A stretch of 64,000 nt of DNA, taken from Photobacterium alginatilyticum. Lineage in GTDB: Bacteria > Pseudomonadota > Gammaproteobacteria > Enterobacterales > Vibrionaceae. The stretch spans positions 1 through 64,000 of the forward strand of contig NZ_RSEJ01000018.1 of NCBI RefSeq assembly GCF_009910675.1, given 5' to 3'. This document shows positions 8,053-17,079 of the stretch, piece by piece (the stretch's first letter is position 1; each line of letters opens with the position of its first letter). The notes beneath the pieces were generated by a model. That model was not told the DNA's origin. It did not search any database and saw nothing but the letters and a program-made list of their open reading frames with translations. The position numbers were made by a program, and so were the translations under genes.

Positions 8053-8117
8053 AATTAATCTCAACAGCTTAAATAAGAAAGGAAGGAATGAATAGCCTGC
8101 TTTCACAGGCTATTAAA

Positions 8118-8954
8118 TTACTGAAGAATTGCTTCAAATGTCAGGTGCACATTGACGCTCGAAATATCGGCTAGCGGGTTATCAGTCAGCTCACCTTTGT
8201 AGTTCGCTTTCATCAACCAGCGACCTGCCGTGTCAGGCGTGAACGTCACCATCCCTTGCTTATCGCTGACGACATCAATTTGCTCCTGATGGTTGCGATA
8301 CAACGTCCCTTCACGAGTGATCTCGGCTGTTACACCCTGTTGTGGCTCGCCGTTGTAAAAGAACTGAAAAGTAACTTCTTCACCCTCAACGATATCTGAT
8401 GGGTGCGTTACCGGCACAAGTTCCAGATATTTTCCCTCCAGCTCAAATGCTTTGGTCGTCGGCTTGCCGACAGTGACATAGGTTTCTGCGCGGGTATAAC
8501 TAACTTGAGTAATGACATCACGAGCTTTTTCCGGCAGAACCTGGGCACGCTCAGCCTTATGGGCTTTCATCCACTTTACCGTGTCGCGCCGACCCGCCTT
8601 ATACTTCGTGTAGTATGATGGAACGTTATTAACACGTACTTTGTGTGTCCCTTCTTCTTCAAAATAGAAGTCAAAAATCGAGCGTCGTTTGCCCTTGGTG
8701 ACATAAGAAGGGTACTGAATACGGCCATCCGGCATAATGATTTGGCCGGTTTCACTACCTGCCGGTTTGTCGAATACAAAGGTCCCGTGTGACGCTGTCA
8801 CATCGAAGGTCAACCAATCACCGCCCTCTTTTGATACGGTAAAGTGAGATGGCACAATCCAACGCGGGTGAGCATTGGCTGTTGCCGTCACGGCCATGCC
8901 GGCAACAACAGCACACGCTACAGAGAGCGCTTTAATTTTTTTACTCTTGATCAT
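8118..8954 (-). CDS. DUF4198 domain exported protein
   Basis: A 278-residue periplasmic protein. The signal peptide ends at ATANA, leaving mature HPRWIVPSHFTVS. The beta-rich body matches DUF4198: DWLTFDVTASHG near the start, TVGKPTTKAFELEG and LELVPVTHPSDI in the middle, and a C-terminal Ig-like half ending GRWLMKANY…FEAIL. These proteins commonly occur with PepSY, DUF2271 and TonB-dependent receptors in metal-regulated clusters, and a metal-binding role via the N-terminal histidine is suspected but not shown. Third gene of the operon. Confidence 0.8.
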   Translation of the reverse strand: MIKSKKIKALSVACAVVAGMAVTATANAHPRWIVPSHFTVSKEGGDWLTFDVTASHGTFVFDKPAGSETGQIIMPDGRIQYPSYVTKGKRRSIFDFYFEEEGTHKVRVNNVPSYYTKYKAGRRDTVKWMKAHKAERAQVLPEKARDVITQVSYTRAETYVTVGKPTTKAFELEGKYLELVPVTHPSDIVEGEEVTFQFFYNGEPQQGVTAEITREGTLYRNHQEQIDVVSDKQGMVTFTPDTAGRWLMKANYKGELTDNPLADISSVNVHLTFEAILQ

Positions 8955-9020
8955 TTTTGATGCTCTTAACTAACGAGAAACTAAACAAATGGAAAATCGA
9001 ACTCATTTATCGGGCAGATA

Positions 9021-9545
9021 CTAATCGTTGACGCTGTAGTGCAGAGTGATAGTGCCTGTCTCTTCGGTCGGTGCTAGCTGATGAGTAAAACCTGATTCAC
9101 CGAGTTGTATTTTCTGGCGAATATAATTTCGACCACCGTGCTCACGAACTACTTCGGTATAGAAGGTATATGTCCCTTGCTCTACCCGGTTACCGGCATC
9201 ATCCAAACCATCCCAAACGAATCGGTACTCACCTGCTGGCCGAGTTGCTGAAGTCACGGCATCGACTAACTCACGATCATAACGGCCGACCTTTCGCCAC
9301 CAGCTGCGAAGATCTTTAAGCCACTCATCTTTACCAATCCAAAGCTGAACGGTTCGGACCGGTTTTCGCTGTTGATTTTCAATCCACACCGCCACATATG
9401 GCCGGGCATACATCGAGGTATTTATTGCTGGTAATTCAAATTGAATATCCATCGAAGCACTATCAGGAATAGGTTTCGCGTGGGCAGAGAAAGCCAGTGG
9501 CAGCGCAACAGAAAGCGCTATAAGCGGCTTGGAAATAAAGGTCAT
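9021..9545 (-). CDS. DUF2271 domain exported protein
   Basis: A 174-residue exported protein with a signal peptide of about 23 residues ending SAHA. The body follows DUF2271: YARPYVAVWIENQQRKPVRTVQLW, then WLKDLRSWWR, RPAGEYRFVWDGLDD and a closing LHYSV. It is a predicted periplasmic beta-sandwich with a FlgD-Ig-like look (WDGLDDAGNRV). It follows the PepSY gene and precedes DUF4198; the three genes recur together in metal-uptake clusters. Exact function unknown. Confidence 0.8.
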   Translation of the reverse strand: MTFISKPLIALSVALPLAFSAHAKPIPDSASMDIQFELPAINTSMYARPYVAVWIENQQRKPVRTVQLWIGKDEWLKDLRSWWRKVGRYDRELVDAVTSATRPAGEYRFVWDGLDDAGNRVEQGTYTFYTEVVREHGGRNYIRQKIQLGESGFTHQLAPTEETGTITLHYSVND

Positions 9546-9576
9546 GGGAAATCCTTTTAATACTTAGCTGCTGGCC

Positions 9577-10206
9577 TTAAGGAACAGCCAAAAAGAAAAC
9601 CAACAAAGAAACCAATGAGCCCAGCGCCGTCCATTTCAATGATATCGCCAGGGTCTTTTTCTTGGGTAACAACAGGCAAACACCCGTAAACACAAAGAGC
9701 ACCATCAGCAAAGCAGTAATATCGATAAACCACTTCCACACTTCGCCACTGTTACGTCCTTTATGGAGATCATTAAGAACGGCAACAACGCCATAATGTG
9801 ATTTTTCGATCACCGCTTCTTTGGTTGTTAAATCGACAAAGACGGTGGCATTAAAGCCCGGTCCTTTGTAATCAAGTGAAATTTCACCCTCTAGCAGCCC
9901 ACCCTCCTCAACATCGGTAAAGACCTCCATCGCTGAAGGGGTACCCGACATATCAGCGTACTGTTGCAAGTAGGTAAGAAACCTCTGCTCGCTCGGCACA
10001 AAAGGGGCTTTCCCTGACTGTAATAACGAATCAGGTAGCAACAAGGTGAGTTCTTCGACTGCAGGTTGGCTCTTCACAAATAGCTCGGGCCGATTTAGCG
10101 TAATACCCGTTACTGAGAAGAACAGCACGATAAGCAACAGAGCCATCGAAATATAGATATGGAGGCGACGCGCCCAAAGCTGAACCGCTTTATTTTTTAG
10201 CAGCAT
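9577..10206 (-). CDS. PepSY-associated transmembrane protein, first gene of the metal operon
   Basis: A 209-residue inner-membrane protein. Helix 1 is at about residues 13-35 (LHIYISMALLLIVLFFSVTG), followed by a periplasmic PepSY-like domain, then NDLHKGR before helix 2 (ITALLMVLFVFTGVCLLL) and a final helix. The HIY and LHKGR motifs are typical of PepSY-TM proteins (PiuB-like), some of which reduce or handle ferric complexes. I start at the ATG; an in-frame TTG four codons upstream lacks a ribosome site. A Fur-like box lies about 50 bases upstream, so iron repression of the whole operon down to 3599 is likely. Confidence 0.8.
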   Translation of the reverse strand: MLLKNKAVQLWARRLHIYISMALLLIVLFFSVTGITLNRPELFVKSQPAVEELTLLLPDSLLQSGKAPFVPSEQRFLTYLQQYADMSGTPSAMEVFTDVEEGGLLEGEISLDYKGPGFNATVFVDLTTKEAVIEKSHYGVVAVLNDLHKGRNSGEVWKWFIDITALLMVLFVFTGVCLLLPKKKTLAISLKWTALGSLVSLLVFFLAVP

Positions 10207-10254
10207 GATAGAAAACAACTAACAGTCACAAAATGTCATGCGGCTTAATTTAAT

Positions 10255-10269
10255 TGATAATTGTTTTCA
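10255..10269 (-). promoter_or_regulatory. Fur-like box upstream of the metal operon
   Basis: TGATAATTGTTTTCA matches the 7-1-7 Fur consensus at 12 of 14 fixed positions. It lies 49-63 bases upstream of the PepSY start, a normal place for an operator, and suggests iron-dependent repression. Confidence 0.6.
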
Positions 10270-10297
10270 TTGGCATTCAATTTACATTGTTTACGTA

Positions 10298-10323
10298 AGC
10301 GGGCAAGGTCTCCCCTGCCCGCT
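10298..10323 (-). terminator. Hairpin after the protease gene
   Basis: An 8-bp perfect stem AGCGGGCA/TGCCCGCT with a 10-base loop lies 25 bases past the protease stop on the minus strand. A long T-run is missing, so it is a weak terminator or an mRNA-stabilising hairpin. Confidence 0.5.
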
Positions 10324-10348
10324 ATAAGCCATTAAAACCAGAGTGAAA

Positions 10349-12058
10349 TTACTGCTGTTTTTCCTGCAAGTGTTGTAGCAGTTGGTAGGCATCAACAACA
10401 CCACCGGTAGCCGACAGCTCCGAGAACGGCACCATCACTTCCGGTGTGGCCGGATTTTTAACCATGTGACCCTCGTAAGTTCTTACCGTTTCTAGAATGG
10501 CTTTCTTCAACTGACGACCTTTCAGATCCGGGAAGTAAGTCAGCGCAAGCGCTGCAACGCCTGATACAACCGGTGAGGCCATGCTGGTTCCGCTGAAGGC
10601 CTGATAATTGTTACCTGGTGTGGTAGACATGATCTTATAGCCAGGGGCAAATACATCGACACTGTCTTTACCAAAGTTGGTAAAGCTCGTCGCCAGCCTC
10701 TGATCTTTGTAATTACCCGATGCGCCGATATCTAACCAGGTGCCAATCCGGTGTCCCGGATAGTAGAGAGGGAAACGGTTCGGATAGCTCGGTTTGATAT
10801 CGTTATCGGTGTGGCTGTTTCCCGCAGAGTGAACCAACAATACACCGCGGCGTGACGCGTAGCGGAAGGCTTCATCCACAACATCCTTGTAAGGCGAATA
10901 CGCCTTGCCGAAGCTCATATTGATGATTTTTGCGCCATTATCGACAGCGTAACGTACCGCATTGGCAACATCCTTATCACGTTCATCACCATTGGCCACA
11001 ACCCGTAAAGCCATAATCTTCACGTTGCTTGCCACTCCGCGTACACCCAACTGATTGTAGCGATCAGCCGCTATGATCCCAGCCACATGCGTACCGTGAG
11101 ATGCGTCAGGACCAATGACATCATTATTACCGTATCGGAACTGCCAAGGGTTGTAGGGCTGATCTTTGACTATCTCGGCACGAGGGTCATAATCAAGGTT
11201 GTAGTGATAATCCACCGCAGAACTGTAGCGCTCCAACATGGAATCCATGTAGTCAAACGAACGCCATGTCGACAAAGTCTGTACCAAATATTCTGCAGCT
11301 TTCATCACTTCAGGATCATCACTGCTAACTAGCTCAATGGCCGCCAATGAGAAATCCGTCTGTCCATGCTTATTCTGCAGCACAGCTTTACTTGCCTGAG
11401 CCTCATCATACATCGCCTTGAAGGCCTGATACTTACTGTTTGCCGCTTCAGACTCAGCCAGATATTCCTTCTCGACATCTGCAAAATAGGCTTTCTCGTC
11501 AGGCGTTAACCAAACACCGTAATCTTTATAGGCCTGATAACGTTTATATTCTCGGGTTACTGCAAGCGTATCGTAGGCAACATGAGAGCCATCACGCCCG
11601 CCTATGAAGTTCCACCCATAAACATCATCAACATAACCGTTGAAATCATCGTCAAAACCATTGTTCGGGATCTCACGTGGATTTTCCCAAATTTTGCCCT
11701 GCAGATCCTCATGGTGAACATCAACACCCGAGTCAATCACAGCTACCACAACCGGCTTATCACTTGGGGCTAACGTAATGGTGTCGTACACACGGTCAAC
11801 ACTCGAACCTTCAATGCCATTCATTTCCGGGTCTAAGTTAAACCAGTCACCATCAAGCTGTCCTGCAGCATCACTGAGGCTTCTCTTCGAACGAGTCCGC
11901 TGCTCTTTTATGACGGGCTCAATGATTGTCCCTTTCACCGTGGTTAATTCTTCAAATGGAACAGGCGGGACGCTGTCATTCGCTGCTAGAACAGGAAAAG
12001 AAATTGCCGCCATTACAGCCGCAGAAATAGCCGAACGATAAAACTGTCTTGCTTTCAT
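10349..12058 (-). CDS. Exported S8 family (subtilisin-like) serine protease
   Basis: About 569 residues with a signal peptide ending PVLA. The catalytic triad is complete: Asp109 (AVIDSGVDVH), His321 (SHGTHVAG), Ser492 (FSGTSMASP), with the oxyanion Asn414 (HSAGNS). Between Asp and His there is an insertion of about 200 residues (YGWNFIGG…, helical Lys/Glu-rich stretch), far longer than in subtilisin but known in some marine S8 peptidases. Start set at the ATG with AAGGAAAAT upstream; an earlier in-frame ATG five codons before lacks one. It stands alone between the Fur-linked operons; its substrate and link to metal uptake are unknown. Confidence 0.9.
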   Translation of the reverse strand: MKARQFYRSAISAAVMAAISFPVLAANDSVPPVPFEELTTVKGTIIEPVIKEQRTRSKRSLSDAAGQLDGDWFNLDPEMNGIEGSSVDRVYDTITLAPSDKPVVVAVIDSGVDVHHEDLQGKIWENPREIPNNGFDDDFNGYVDDVYGWNFIGGRDGSHVAYDTLAVTREYKRYQAYKDYGVWLTPDEKAYFADVEKEYLAESEAANSKYQAFKAMYDEAQASKAVLQNKHGQTDFSLAAIELVSSDDPEVMKAAEYLVQTLSTWRSFDYMDSMLERYSSAVDYHYNLDYDPRAEIVKDQPYNPWQFRYGNNDVIGPDASHGTHVAGIIAADRYNQLGVRGVASNVKIMALRVVANGDERDKDVANAVRYAVDNGAKIINMSFGKAYSPYKDVVDEAFRYASRRGVLLVHSAGNSHTDNDIKPSYPNRFPLYYPGHRIGTWLDIGASGNYKDQRLATSFTNFGKDSVDVFAPGYKIMSTTPGNNYQAFSGTSMASPVVSGVAALALTYFPDLKGRQLKKAILETVRTYEGHMVKNPATPEVMVPFSELSATGGVVDAYQLLQHLQEKQQ

Positions 12059-12520
12059 TATATTTTCCTTCATATAACATTTGCGTAGTTAAGTTGTTGT
12101 TCTTATTTGCAATTTAAAGCGAGACAGACATTAACATTGTTAATACCAATGCATGACAGATACGTATCACACTTAGTTATAACCAATTTACTCGTCCTAC
12201 AGCTCTGGAGGTAGGAAATAGGAAAGGCAATCTATTGAGGAAAACAATCAATTATAGGAAGCAATCAGAAAAAGAATAAGTCATCATCAACCCATTTATT
12301 CCACTTGCGCACTACATCACGATTTTGCAGACAAAAAGACTCGATTTGTACCTGAATCGAGATATAACTGTTTGATTATTTACAAGCGCAAAAAAAGTAA
12401 TAATGCAATCAATTAATGGAACCACGCTCACAACAAAAAACAAACTATGATATTGATAAATAACAGATTAATTCAAAAAATGCATGATTATCAATATATG
12501 GCAAATATGTTATGCCAGAG
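12059..12520. other. Intergenic region upstream of the protease
   Basis: About 460 AT-rich bases without a gene. They hold an interrupted palindrome TTAACATTGTTAA (12131-12143), a possible operator 70 bases before the protease start, and the half Fur-like string ATGATTATCA near 12484. Neither can be assigned with confidence. Confidence 0.5.
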
Positions 12521-12553
12521 AAAAATGTCCGGCAACCTTTCAGGCTGCCGGAC
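12521..12553 (-). terminator. Rho-independent terminator of the EF-G-like gene
   Basis: On the minus strand GTCCGGCAGCC pairs with GGTTGCCGGAC around a 5-base loop and is followed by ATTTTTC. It lies 40 bases after the EF-G-like stop codon. Confidence 0.85.
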
Positions 12554-12593
12554 TTATTATCTGAAATCGGGCTTACTAACGAGATAAGGATAT

Positions 12594-14615
12594 TCAGCTC
12601 GCTAAGCTATCACCACAAACCCGCTTTTGAACATTCATCGGTGCCGGTTCATAATGGCTCAGTGTCATACTAAAGCTGCCTTCACCTCCTGTAATGGCCC
12701 GTAACCGCTGAGAGTAATCCTGCAGTTCGTTTAGCGGCGCCTTGGCGTCCAGCGTTGTCTGATTATTCGGGGCAGCATTTGTACCGATAATTACCCCCCG
12801 GTTACCCGCAAGATCTCCGGTAACATCACCAACCGCCAGAGTCGGCACAACCAAAGACAGCTCAACAATCGGCTCCAGCACGATAGGGCTGGCTTTGTTG
12901 ACAGCATCCAGGAAGGCTTTCTTGCCCGCAATCACAAAGGCGATTTCCTTCGAATCCACCGAGTGATATTTGCCGTCGTAGACGGTCACCTCTATATCCC
13001 GAATTGGGTTACCGGATATCGCCCCTTCGTCAACGGCCTGCCGAATACCCTTTTCGACCGCAGGGATCAGGGCGGTCGGAATAGCGCCACCAACCACTTT
13101 ATTAACGAACACAAAGCCTGATTCTGGCTCTAACGGACGCACCTTAAGCTGCACCTCACCAAACTGCCCGGCACCACCACTCTGCTTTTTATGCCGATAA
13201 TGTCCTTCCGCAGGTTGTGTGATCGTTTCGTAGTATTCGATACTTGGTTGGGCCGCTGAAACTGGCAATTTATACAAAGATTCCATCTTTTCGAGGGCGA
13301 TTTTCAGGTGAAACTCACCCTGCCCGCTGAGTAAGGTTTCATTGGTGCGAGTGCGATGCTCAAGCCGAAGCGTCGGGTCTTCCGCCACTATTTTGTTCAG
13401 CACTTCAGAGAGCTTTTGTTCATCCCCCCGTTTTGTCGGCCTAATCGCCTGGCTATACATAGGTTCAGGGAAACTCAGGGTCCGCATCCTGATGTTGTCT
13501 TCATCATGAGAATCATGAATAACAGAGTCAAAATAGAGGTCATCGACTTTTGCCAACACACAGAAATCCCCCGCTTTCGCACTGGAAATTTCAATCCGTT
13601 TTTTACCCTGTAACTGATAGAGGTGGCCAACCTTGAATGCCTTATTGCTCTCGCCAACATACAGCTGGCTGCCTGCGTTTATCTCCCCCTGGAAAACACG
13701 AATATAGGCAAGTTTACCTAGGTACGGGTCGACACTCACCTTGTAGACATGGGCCACACTGTGATCCAGCTGATCACAGTCAACTTTGACTTGTTTGCCT
13801 TTTTTCTCCAGCAGAGGTGGATTACCTTCATCCGGCATCGGCATGATTTCGGCCAACGTTCTCAGCAACAGCTCGACACCCGCCCCGTTCTCGGCAGAAA
13901 CAAAACAGACAGGAATGACGTGCCCGGTGCGTAGCGCCTCCTCAAATGGGTCATGCAGCTGTTGTGGTGACAATTCCGAGCCTTGCTCGAGATATAACTC
14001 CATCAAGGCTTCGTCGACTTCAATCACCTGATCGATGAGCCGCTCATGCACATCCGTTACGCTATCAAACAATACAGGCTCATCGTATTTAGGCGCATAG
14101 TAACAGTCGATTACCTTCTTCCCATCTGCTGACGGTAAGTTAATCGGTAAACAATTACTGCCGAAATGGGCAGCAACTTCAGATACGAGCTCACCTATCA
14201 AATGCGAATTTAAGTCGAGCTTGTTGATGATAATCATCTGACATTTTTGCTGCTCTTGCGCAAAAGCAAATAGCCGCTCCGACACCTGATTTAAAGGCGT
14301 GTTTGCATCAAGTACCAAGGCAGTCGCCTCAACGGCAGGAAACACACTCAAACTACGGCCAAGCAGCTCTGGTAAGCCTGGTGTGTCGAGGATATTCATT
14401 CGGTGTTTTTGCCAGGTAAGTGCCACAGGCGTGGCTTCGATGCTGTGCTGATACTGAATAGACTGGGGATCAAAATCGGTTATCGTGTCTCCGTCTTTGA
14501 CTGTCCCCAAGTGTGTGGAAGACCGAGACTCATACAATAGACGCTCGATTAACGTCGTTTTCCCAACCCCGCTTTGACCAATAAATCCTACGTTACGTAT
14601 TTCATTAACAGACAT
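12594..14615 (-). CDS. Elongation factor G-like translational GTPase
   Basis: A 673-residue EF-G homologue with all five domains: GTPase domain with P-loop GQSGVGKTT (about 13-21), DTPG (G3) and NKLD (G4), then domains II-V ending in the domain IV motif GGAGQFGEV and the EF-G-type C-terminus. It differs from canonical EF-G (usually 690-705 residues, P-loop HIDAGKT) and belongs to the divergent EF-G-like group of unknown or auxiliary function. It stands alone on the minus strand between the TonB2 cluster and the protease, with its own terminator. A role in ribosome recycling or stress is possible but not shown. Confidence 0.85.
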   Translation of the reverse strand: MSVNEIRNVGFIGQSGVGKTTLIERLLYESRSSTHLGTVKDGDTITDFDPQSIQYQHSIEATPVALTWQKHRMNILDTPGLPELLGRSLSVFPAVEATALVLDANTPLNQVSERLFAFAQEQQKCQMIIINKLDLNSHLIGELVSEVAAHFGSNCLPINLPSADGKKVIDCYYAPKYDEPVLFDSVTDVHERLIDQVIEVDEALMELYLEQGSELSPQQLHDPFEEALRTGHVIPVCFVSAENGAGVELLLRTLAEIMPMPDEGNPPLLEKKGKQVKVDCDQLDHSVAHVYKVSVDPYLGKLAYIRVFQGEINAGSQLYVGESNKAFKVGHLYQLQGKKRIEISSAKAGDFCVLAKVDDLYFDSVIHDSHDEDNIRMRTLSFPEPMYSQAIRPTKRGDEQKLSEVLNKIVAEDPTLRLEHRTRTNETLLSGQGEFHLKIALEKMESLYKLPVSAAQPSIEYYETITQPAEGHYRHKKQSGGAGQFGEVQLKVRPLEPESGFVFVNKVVGGAIPTALIPAVEKGIRQAVDEGAISGNPIRDIEVTVYDGKYHSVDSKEIAFVIAGKKAFLDAVNKASPIVLEPIVELSLVVPTLAVGDVTGDLAGNRGVIIGTNAAPNNQTTLDAKAPLNELQDYSQRLRAITGGEGSFSMTLSHYEPAPMNVQKRVCGDSLAS

Positions 14616-14809
14616 AGATGCCCCCTAGAAAAAGAAAGACGAGAGATTTCACACGTTACATTGCGTTAGTTGGCGGTTTAACCGCCTCATCGTCTTCCAA
14701 GTCATTTTCCGTATGGGGATATCCATAATCGAACCATTCAGTGACCAGTTACTTATAGCTTAACCCGACTCATGGTAATTGCTGTGAGTTATGTTGTTTT
14801 CTCGAATAT

Positions 14810-14841
14810 AAAAAAGACCTCTTTTGAAAAAGAGGTCTTTT
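14810..14841 (-). terminator. Rho-independent terminator of the TonB2 operon
   Basis: AAAAGACCTCTTTTTCAAAA and its complementary arm form a strong hairpin with flanking T-run on the minus strand, 60 bases past the TPR gene stop. Confidence 0.9.
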
Positions 14842-14900
14842 CAGAATCAAACACTAAGGAAGCCATCGGCAATTGACTTAAGCGAAGGATAAAAGAGTTT

Positions 14901-16064
14901 CTAGCTGTCCATTTTGCGCATTTGGCTTAGATACTTAATCCAGCTTTTCGACGCTGAGGTCGATTTAATGTTATTGGCCAGCTTGGCATGAATAATTGCT
15001 TTGTCATAATTCTCAAGCTTGTAGTAGGCACGTACCTTTGCCAGCTCGATATCGTCCTTGCGCCCTTTCAGGGTCACCTTATCCAGTTCGTCAATTGCCT
15101 TGCGATAATGCCCTTCCTGAAGCAGTAACTGGGCCAACGGCCAGCGGTGTTTATTATCTAGCTCCGCCGCCTTTGCCCACGTCGAAATCGCTTTATCCCA
15201 CTCCTTGGCCATTTGCCAATACATTGCCTGAGATGATACCAACTCAACATCGGTTTTTGCCCCTTCCAACTGGGCATAAATAACAGCAGCCCTTTCGGGG
15301 ATGCCGCGCTGAGCATACAGCTGCGCCAGAGTTTTCAAATCCTGCTGACTCAGTTCAACGCCCTGACGTTTTGCCAGAGCCAAGGTATCCAACGCATCCC
15401 TCGAGCGACTAAGCCGGAGCTGGATACCCGCCGTTTGTTGCCACCATACCGCTTTGTCGGGCTCTAGCAGAATCAAACGCTGCAAGGTTGGCAGAGACTC
15501 ACGCCACTTCTGGAGTTGAAGCTGAGCACCCAACTTCATTGACAGGGGCTGGACTTCATCAACGCGATTAAGCTTCTCATAGGTTGTCATTGCCGACAGA
15601 ACCTGTTTCCACTCACTGATCTGATAATGGGCCTGAACAATCCGCAGCCATAGCTCATCGGCTTTCTGGTTCTCGGGAATTGCCTTGGACAACTGGTAAT
15701 AATGTGGCAAGGCGCGTTTGAACTGTTCATCAGACAACAAAATATCAGCCAGCATGCGCTGGGTAACCCAAGCCTGCTCGTCTTTCAACAAACCGCTCTC
15801 AACCGCTTTTGAGAGGTTGGCAATGGCATTTTTAACATCGCCTTTCTGCCAGTAGAAAACACCCAGCATACGCTGCACAAAGGCGGCATCGTAAGCTTTG
15901 GAGGGTGACATCTCCGCCAGCAGCGCAATGGCCTCACCCAGCTTCTCTTCTTGCTGCAGAGTTTGGGCTCGCTGAACTTTCCCTGCCGTGTACCTTGATA
16001 GTTCTGCCTGAGCAGCCCCCGCGACCAATACCAGAGCAAGTGCAATTACGAATTTCTTGATCAT
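14901..16064 (-). CDS. TPR repeat exported protein of the TonB2 cluster
   Basis: A 387-residue protein with signal peptide (about 1-20, ending GAAQA) and about eight tetratricopeptide repeats over residues 30-370, for example WQKGDVKNAIANLSKA and LENYDKAIIHAKLA. It is the last gene of the DUF3450-ttpC-exbB2-exbD2-tonB2 operon and overlaps tonB2 by four bases (ATGA). The same gene closes the TonB2 clusters of Vibrio cholerae and relatives. It probably acts as a periplasmic scaffold for TonB2-dependent transport; the exact role is not established. Confidence 0.85.
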   Translation of the reverse strand: MIKKFVIALALVLVAGAAQAELSRYTAGKVQRAQTLQQEEKLGEAIALLAEMSPSKAYDAAFVQRMLGVFYWQKGDVKNAIANLSKAVESGLLKDEQAWVTQRMLADILLSDEQFKRALPHYYQLSKAIPENQKADELWLRIVQAHYQISEWKQVLSAMTTYEKLNRVDEVQPLSMKLGAQLQLQKWRESLPTLQRLILLEPDKAVWWQQTAGIQLRLSRSRDALDTLALAKRQGVELSQQDLKTLAQLYAQRGIPERAAVIYAQLEGAKTDVELVSSQAMYWQMAKEWDKAISTWAKAAELDNKHRWPLAQLLLQEGHYRKAIDELDKVTLKGRKDDIELAKVRAYYKLENYDKAIIHAKLANNIKSTSASKSWIKYLSQMRKMDS

Positions 16065-16675
16065 TTTTGTATCTTAAACTCCAGTCTGACAGTTTGACCC
16101 AACTGAGCAATCGCTTTACCATCCACAATCTTAGGCTGGTACTTCCACTTCCGTAGTGCACGAATCGCCTCTTTTTCAAACAAACGTCGAGGCTGGGCAT
16201 CCTGCACCTTCAGATCAGTCGGTCGCCCCTGCGGGTCAATGGTAAATGAAATAACCACATAACCTTCAGTCCCCCGTTTCATTGCACGAGCCGGATAACG
16301 TGGCTCTACCCGATAGAGTGGCATTGCCTGTTGATTAGAACCGAAGTCCGAAAACGTCGGAACATTAATCGCCAAGCCTGAAACAGCGGTATCCAAGGCC
16401 AGGCTTGGCATCGTCGGTGCCACTGTCGTCGCCGTAGTTTGTGAGGCCGTCGGCACAGCTTCAGGAGGCGGTTCCGGGGTATCCGGTTTTTCAGGAGCAA
16501 CTCGCTGACGGCGCTGAGCTTCGCGCTCCTGCTCGACCATCACCATGTCAAAGGCGAGGAATTGCTTCTCTTCAGGTGCTCGTCGATGGCCGTTATCAAC
16601 CATCCAGGCCATAAAGGTAAACAAGCCGAGAGCCATTGCCAGCGCAACAGGCAAAGCAATCAGTAATCGCAACAT
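16061..16675 (-). CDS. tonB2: Energy transducer TonB2
   Basis: A 204-residue TonB. N-terminal anchor helix at about 3-25 (LLIALPVALAMALGLFTFMAW), a short Pro-rich spacer (PEKPDTPEPPPEAVP), and the C-terminal TonB fold with the YP motif (RVEPRYPARAMKRGTEGYVV) and WKYQPK near the end. It carries inner-membrane energy to outer-membrane receptors. It overlaps exbD2 by one base and the TPR gene by four. The short spacer is typical of TonB2 proteins of Vibrio, which need TtpC. Confidence 0.9.
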   Translation of the reverse strand: MLRLLIALPVALAMALGLFTFMAWMVDNGHRRAPEEKQFLAFDMVMVEQEREAQRRQRVAPEKPDTPEPPPEAVPTASQTTATTVAPTMPSLALDTAVSGLAINVPTFSDFGSNQQAMPLYRVEPRYPARAMKRGTEGYVVISFTIDPQGRPTDLKVQDAQPRRLFEKEAIRALRKWKYQPKIVDGKAIAQLGQTVRLEFKIQK

Positions 16676-17079
16676 CAGCGTTTCTCCGCTGCCAGCGCAA
16701 TCTTCTTCACCCCGGCCCCTTTGGCGGCATCCATCACCTTAACAACGGTGCCGTTGTAGGCATGCTCGTCAGCCTGGATGACCAAAGACGCTTCTGGCTG
16801 CTCCAATAACAGGTGTTCAAGGGTAGCCTGAACACGCTCGACATCCACCACCCGCTTATCAATATAGATATCATTGGCAGAAGTGATCGCGATAAAGATC
16901 CCGGCATCTTTCTGGCTAACGACATTGCTGGCCTGCGGACGGTTGACCTCGACACCGGACTCTCGAACAAACGAGCTGGTCACAATGAAAAAGATCAACA
17001 TGATAAAAACAATATCCAGCATCGATGTCAGATCAACCTGGGCTTCTTCCCGAGCAGAAGACGGACGACTCAGTCTCAT
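16675..17079 (-). CDS. exbD2: ExbD2 biopolymer transport protein
   Basis: A 134-residue TolR/ExbD family protein. The single helix at about 19-38 contains the essential Asp (LTSMLDIVFIMLIFFIV). The periplasmic domain (VNRPQASNVV, VIQADEHAYNGTVVKVMDA) is normal. Start set at the ATG preceded by AAGGAG; a GTG three bases upstream is possible. With ExbB2 and TtpC it forms the proton-driven motor for TonB2. It overlaps exbB2 at the start. Confidence 0.9.
   Translation of the reverse strand: MRLSRPSSAREEAQVDLTSMLDIVFIMLIFFIVTSSFVRESGVEVNRPQASNVVSQKDAGIFIAITSANDIYIDKRVVDVERVQATLEHLLLEQPEASLVIQADEHAYNGTVVKVMDAAKGAGVKKIALAAEKR

Noticed and set aside
12484-12495. Fur-like half site ATGATTATCA upstream of the protease
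   Set aside because: Only one half fits well and it is about 430 bases from the protease start, so I did not list it as a Fur box.
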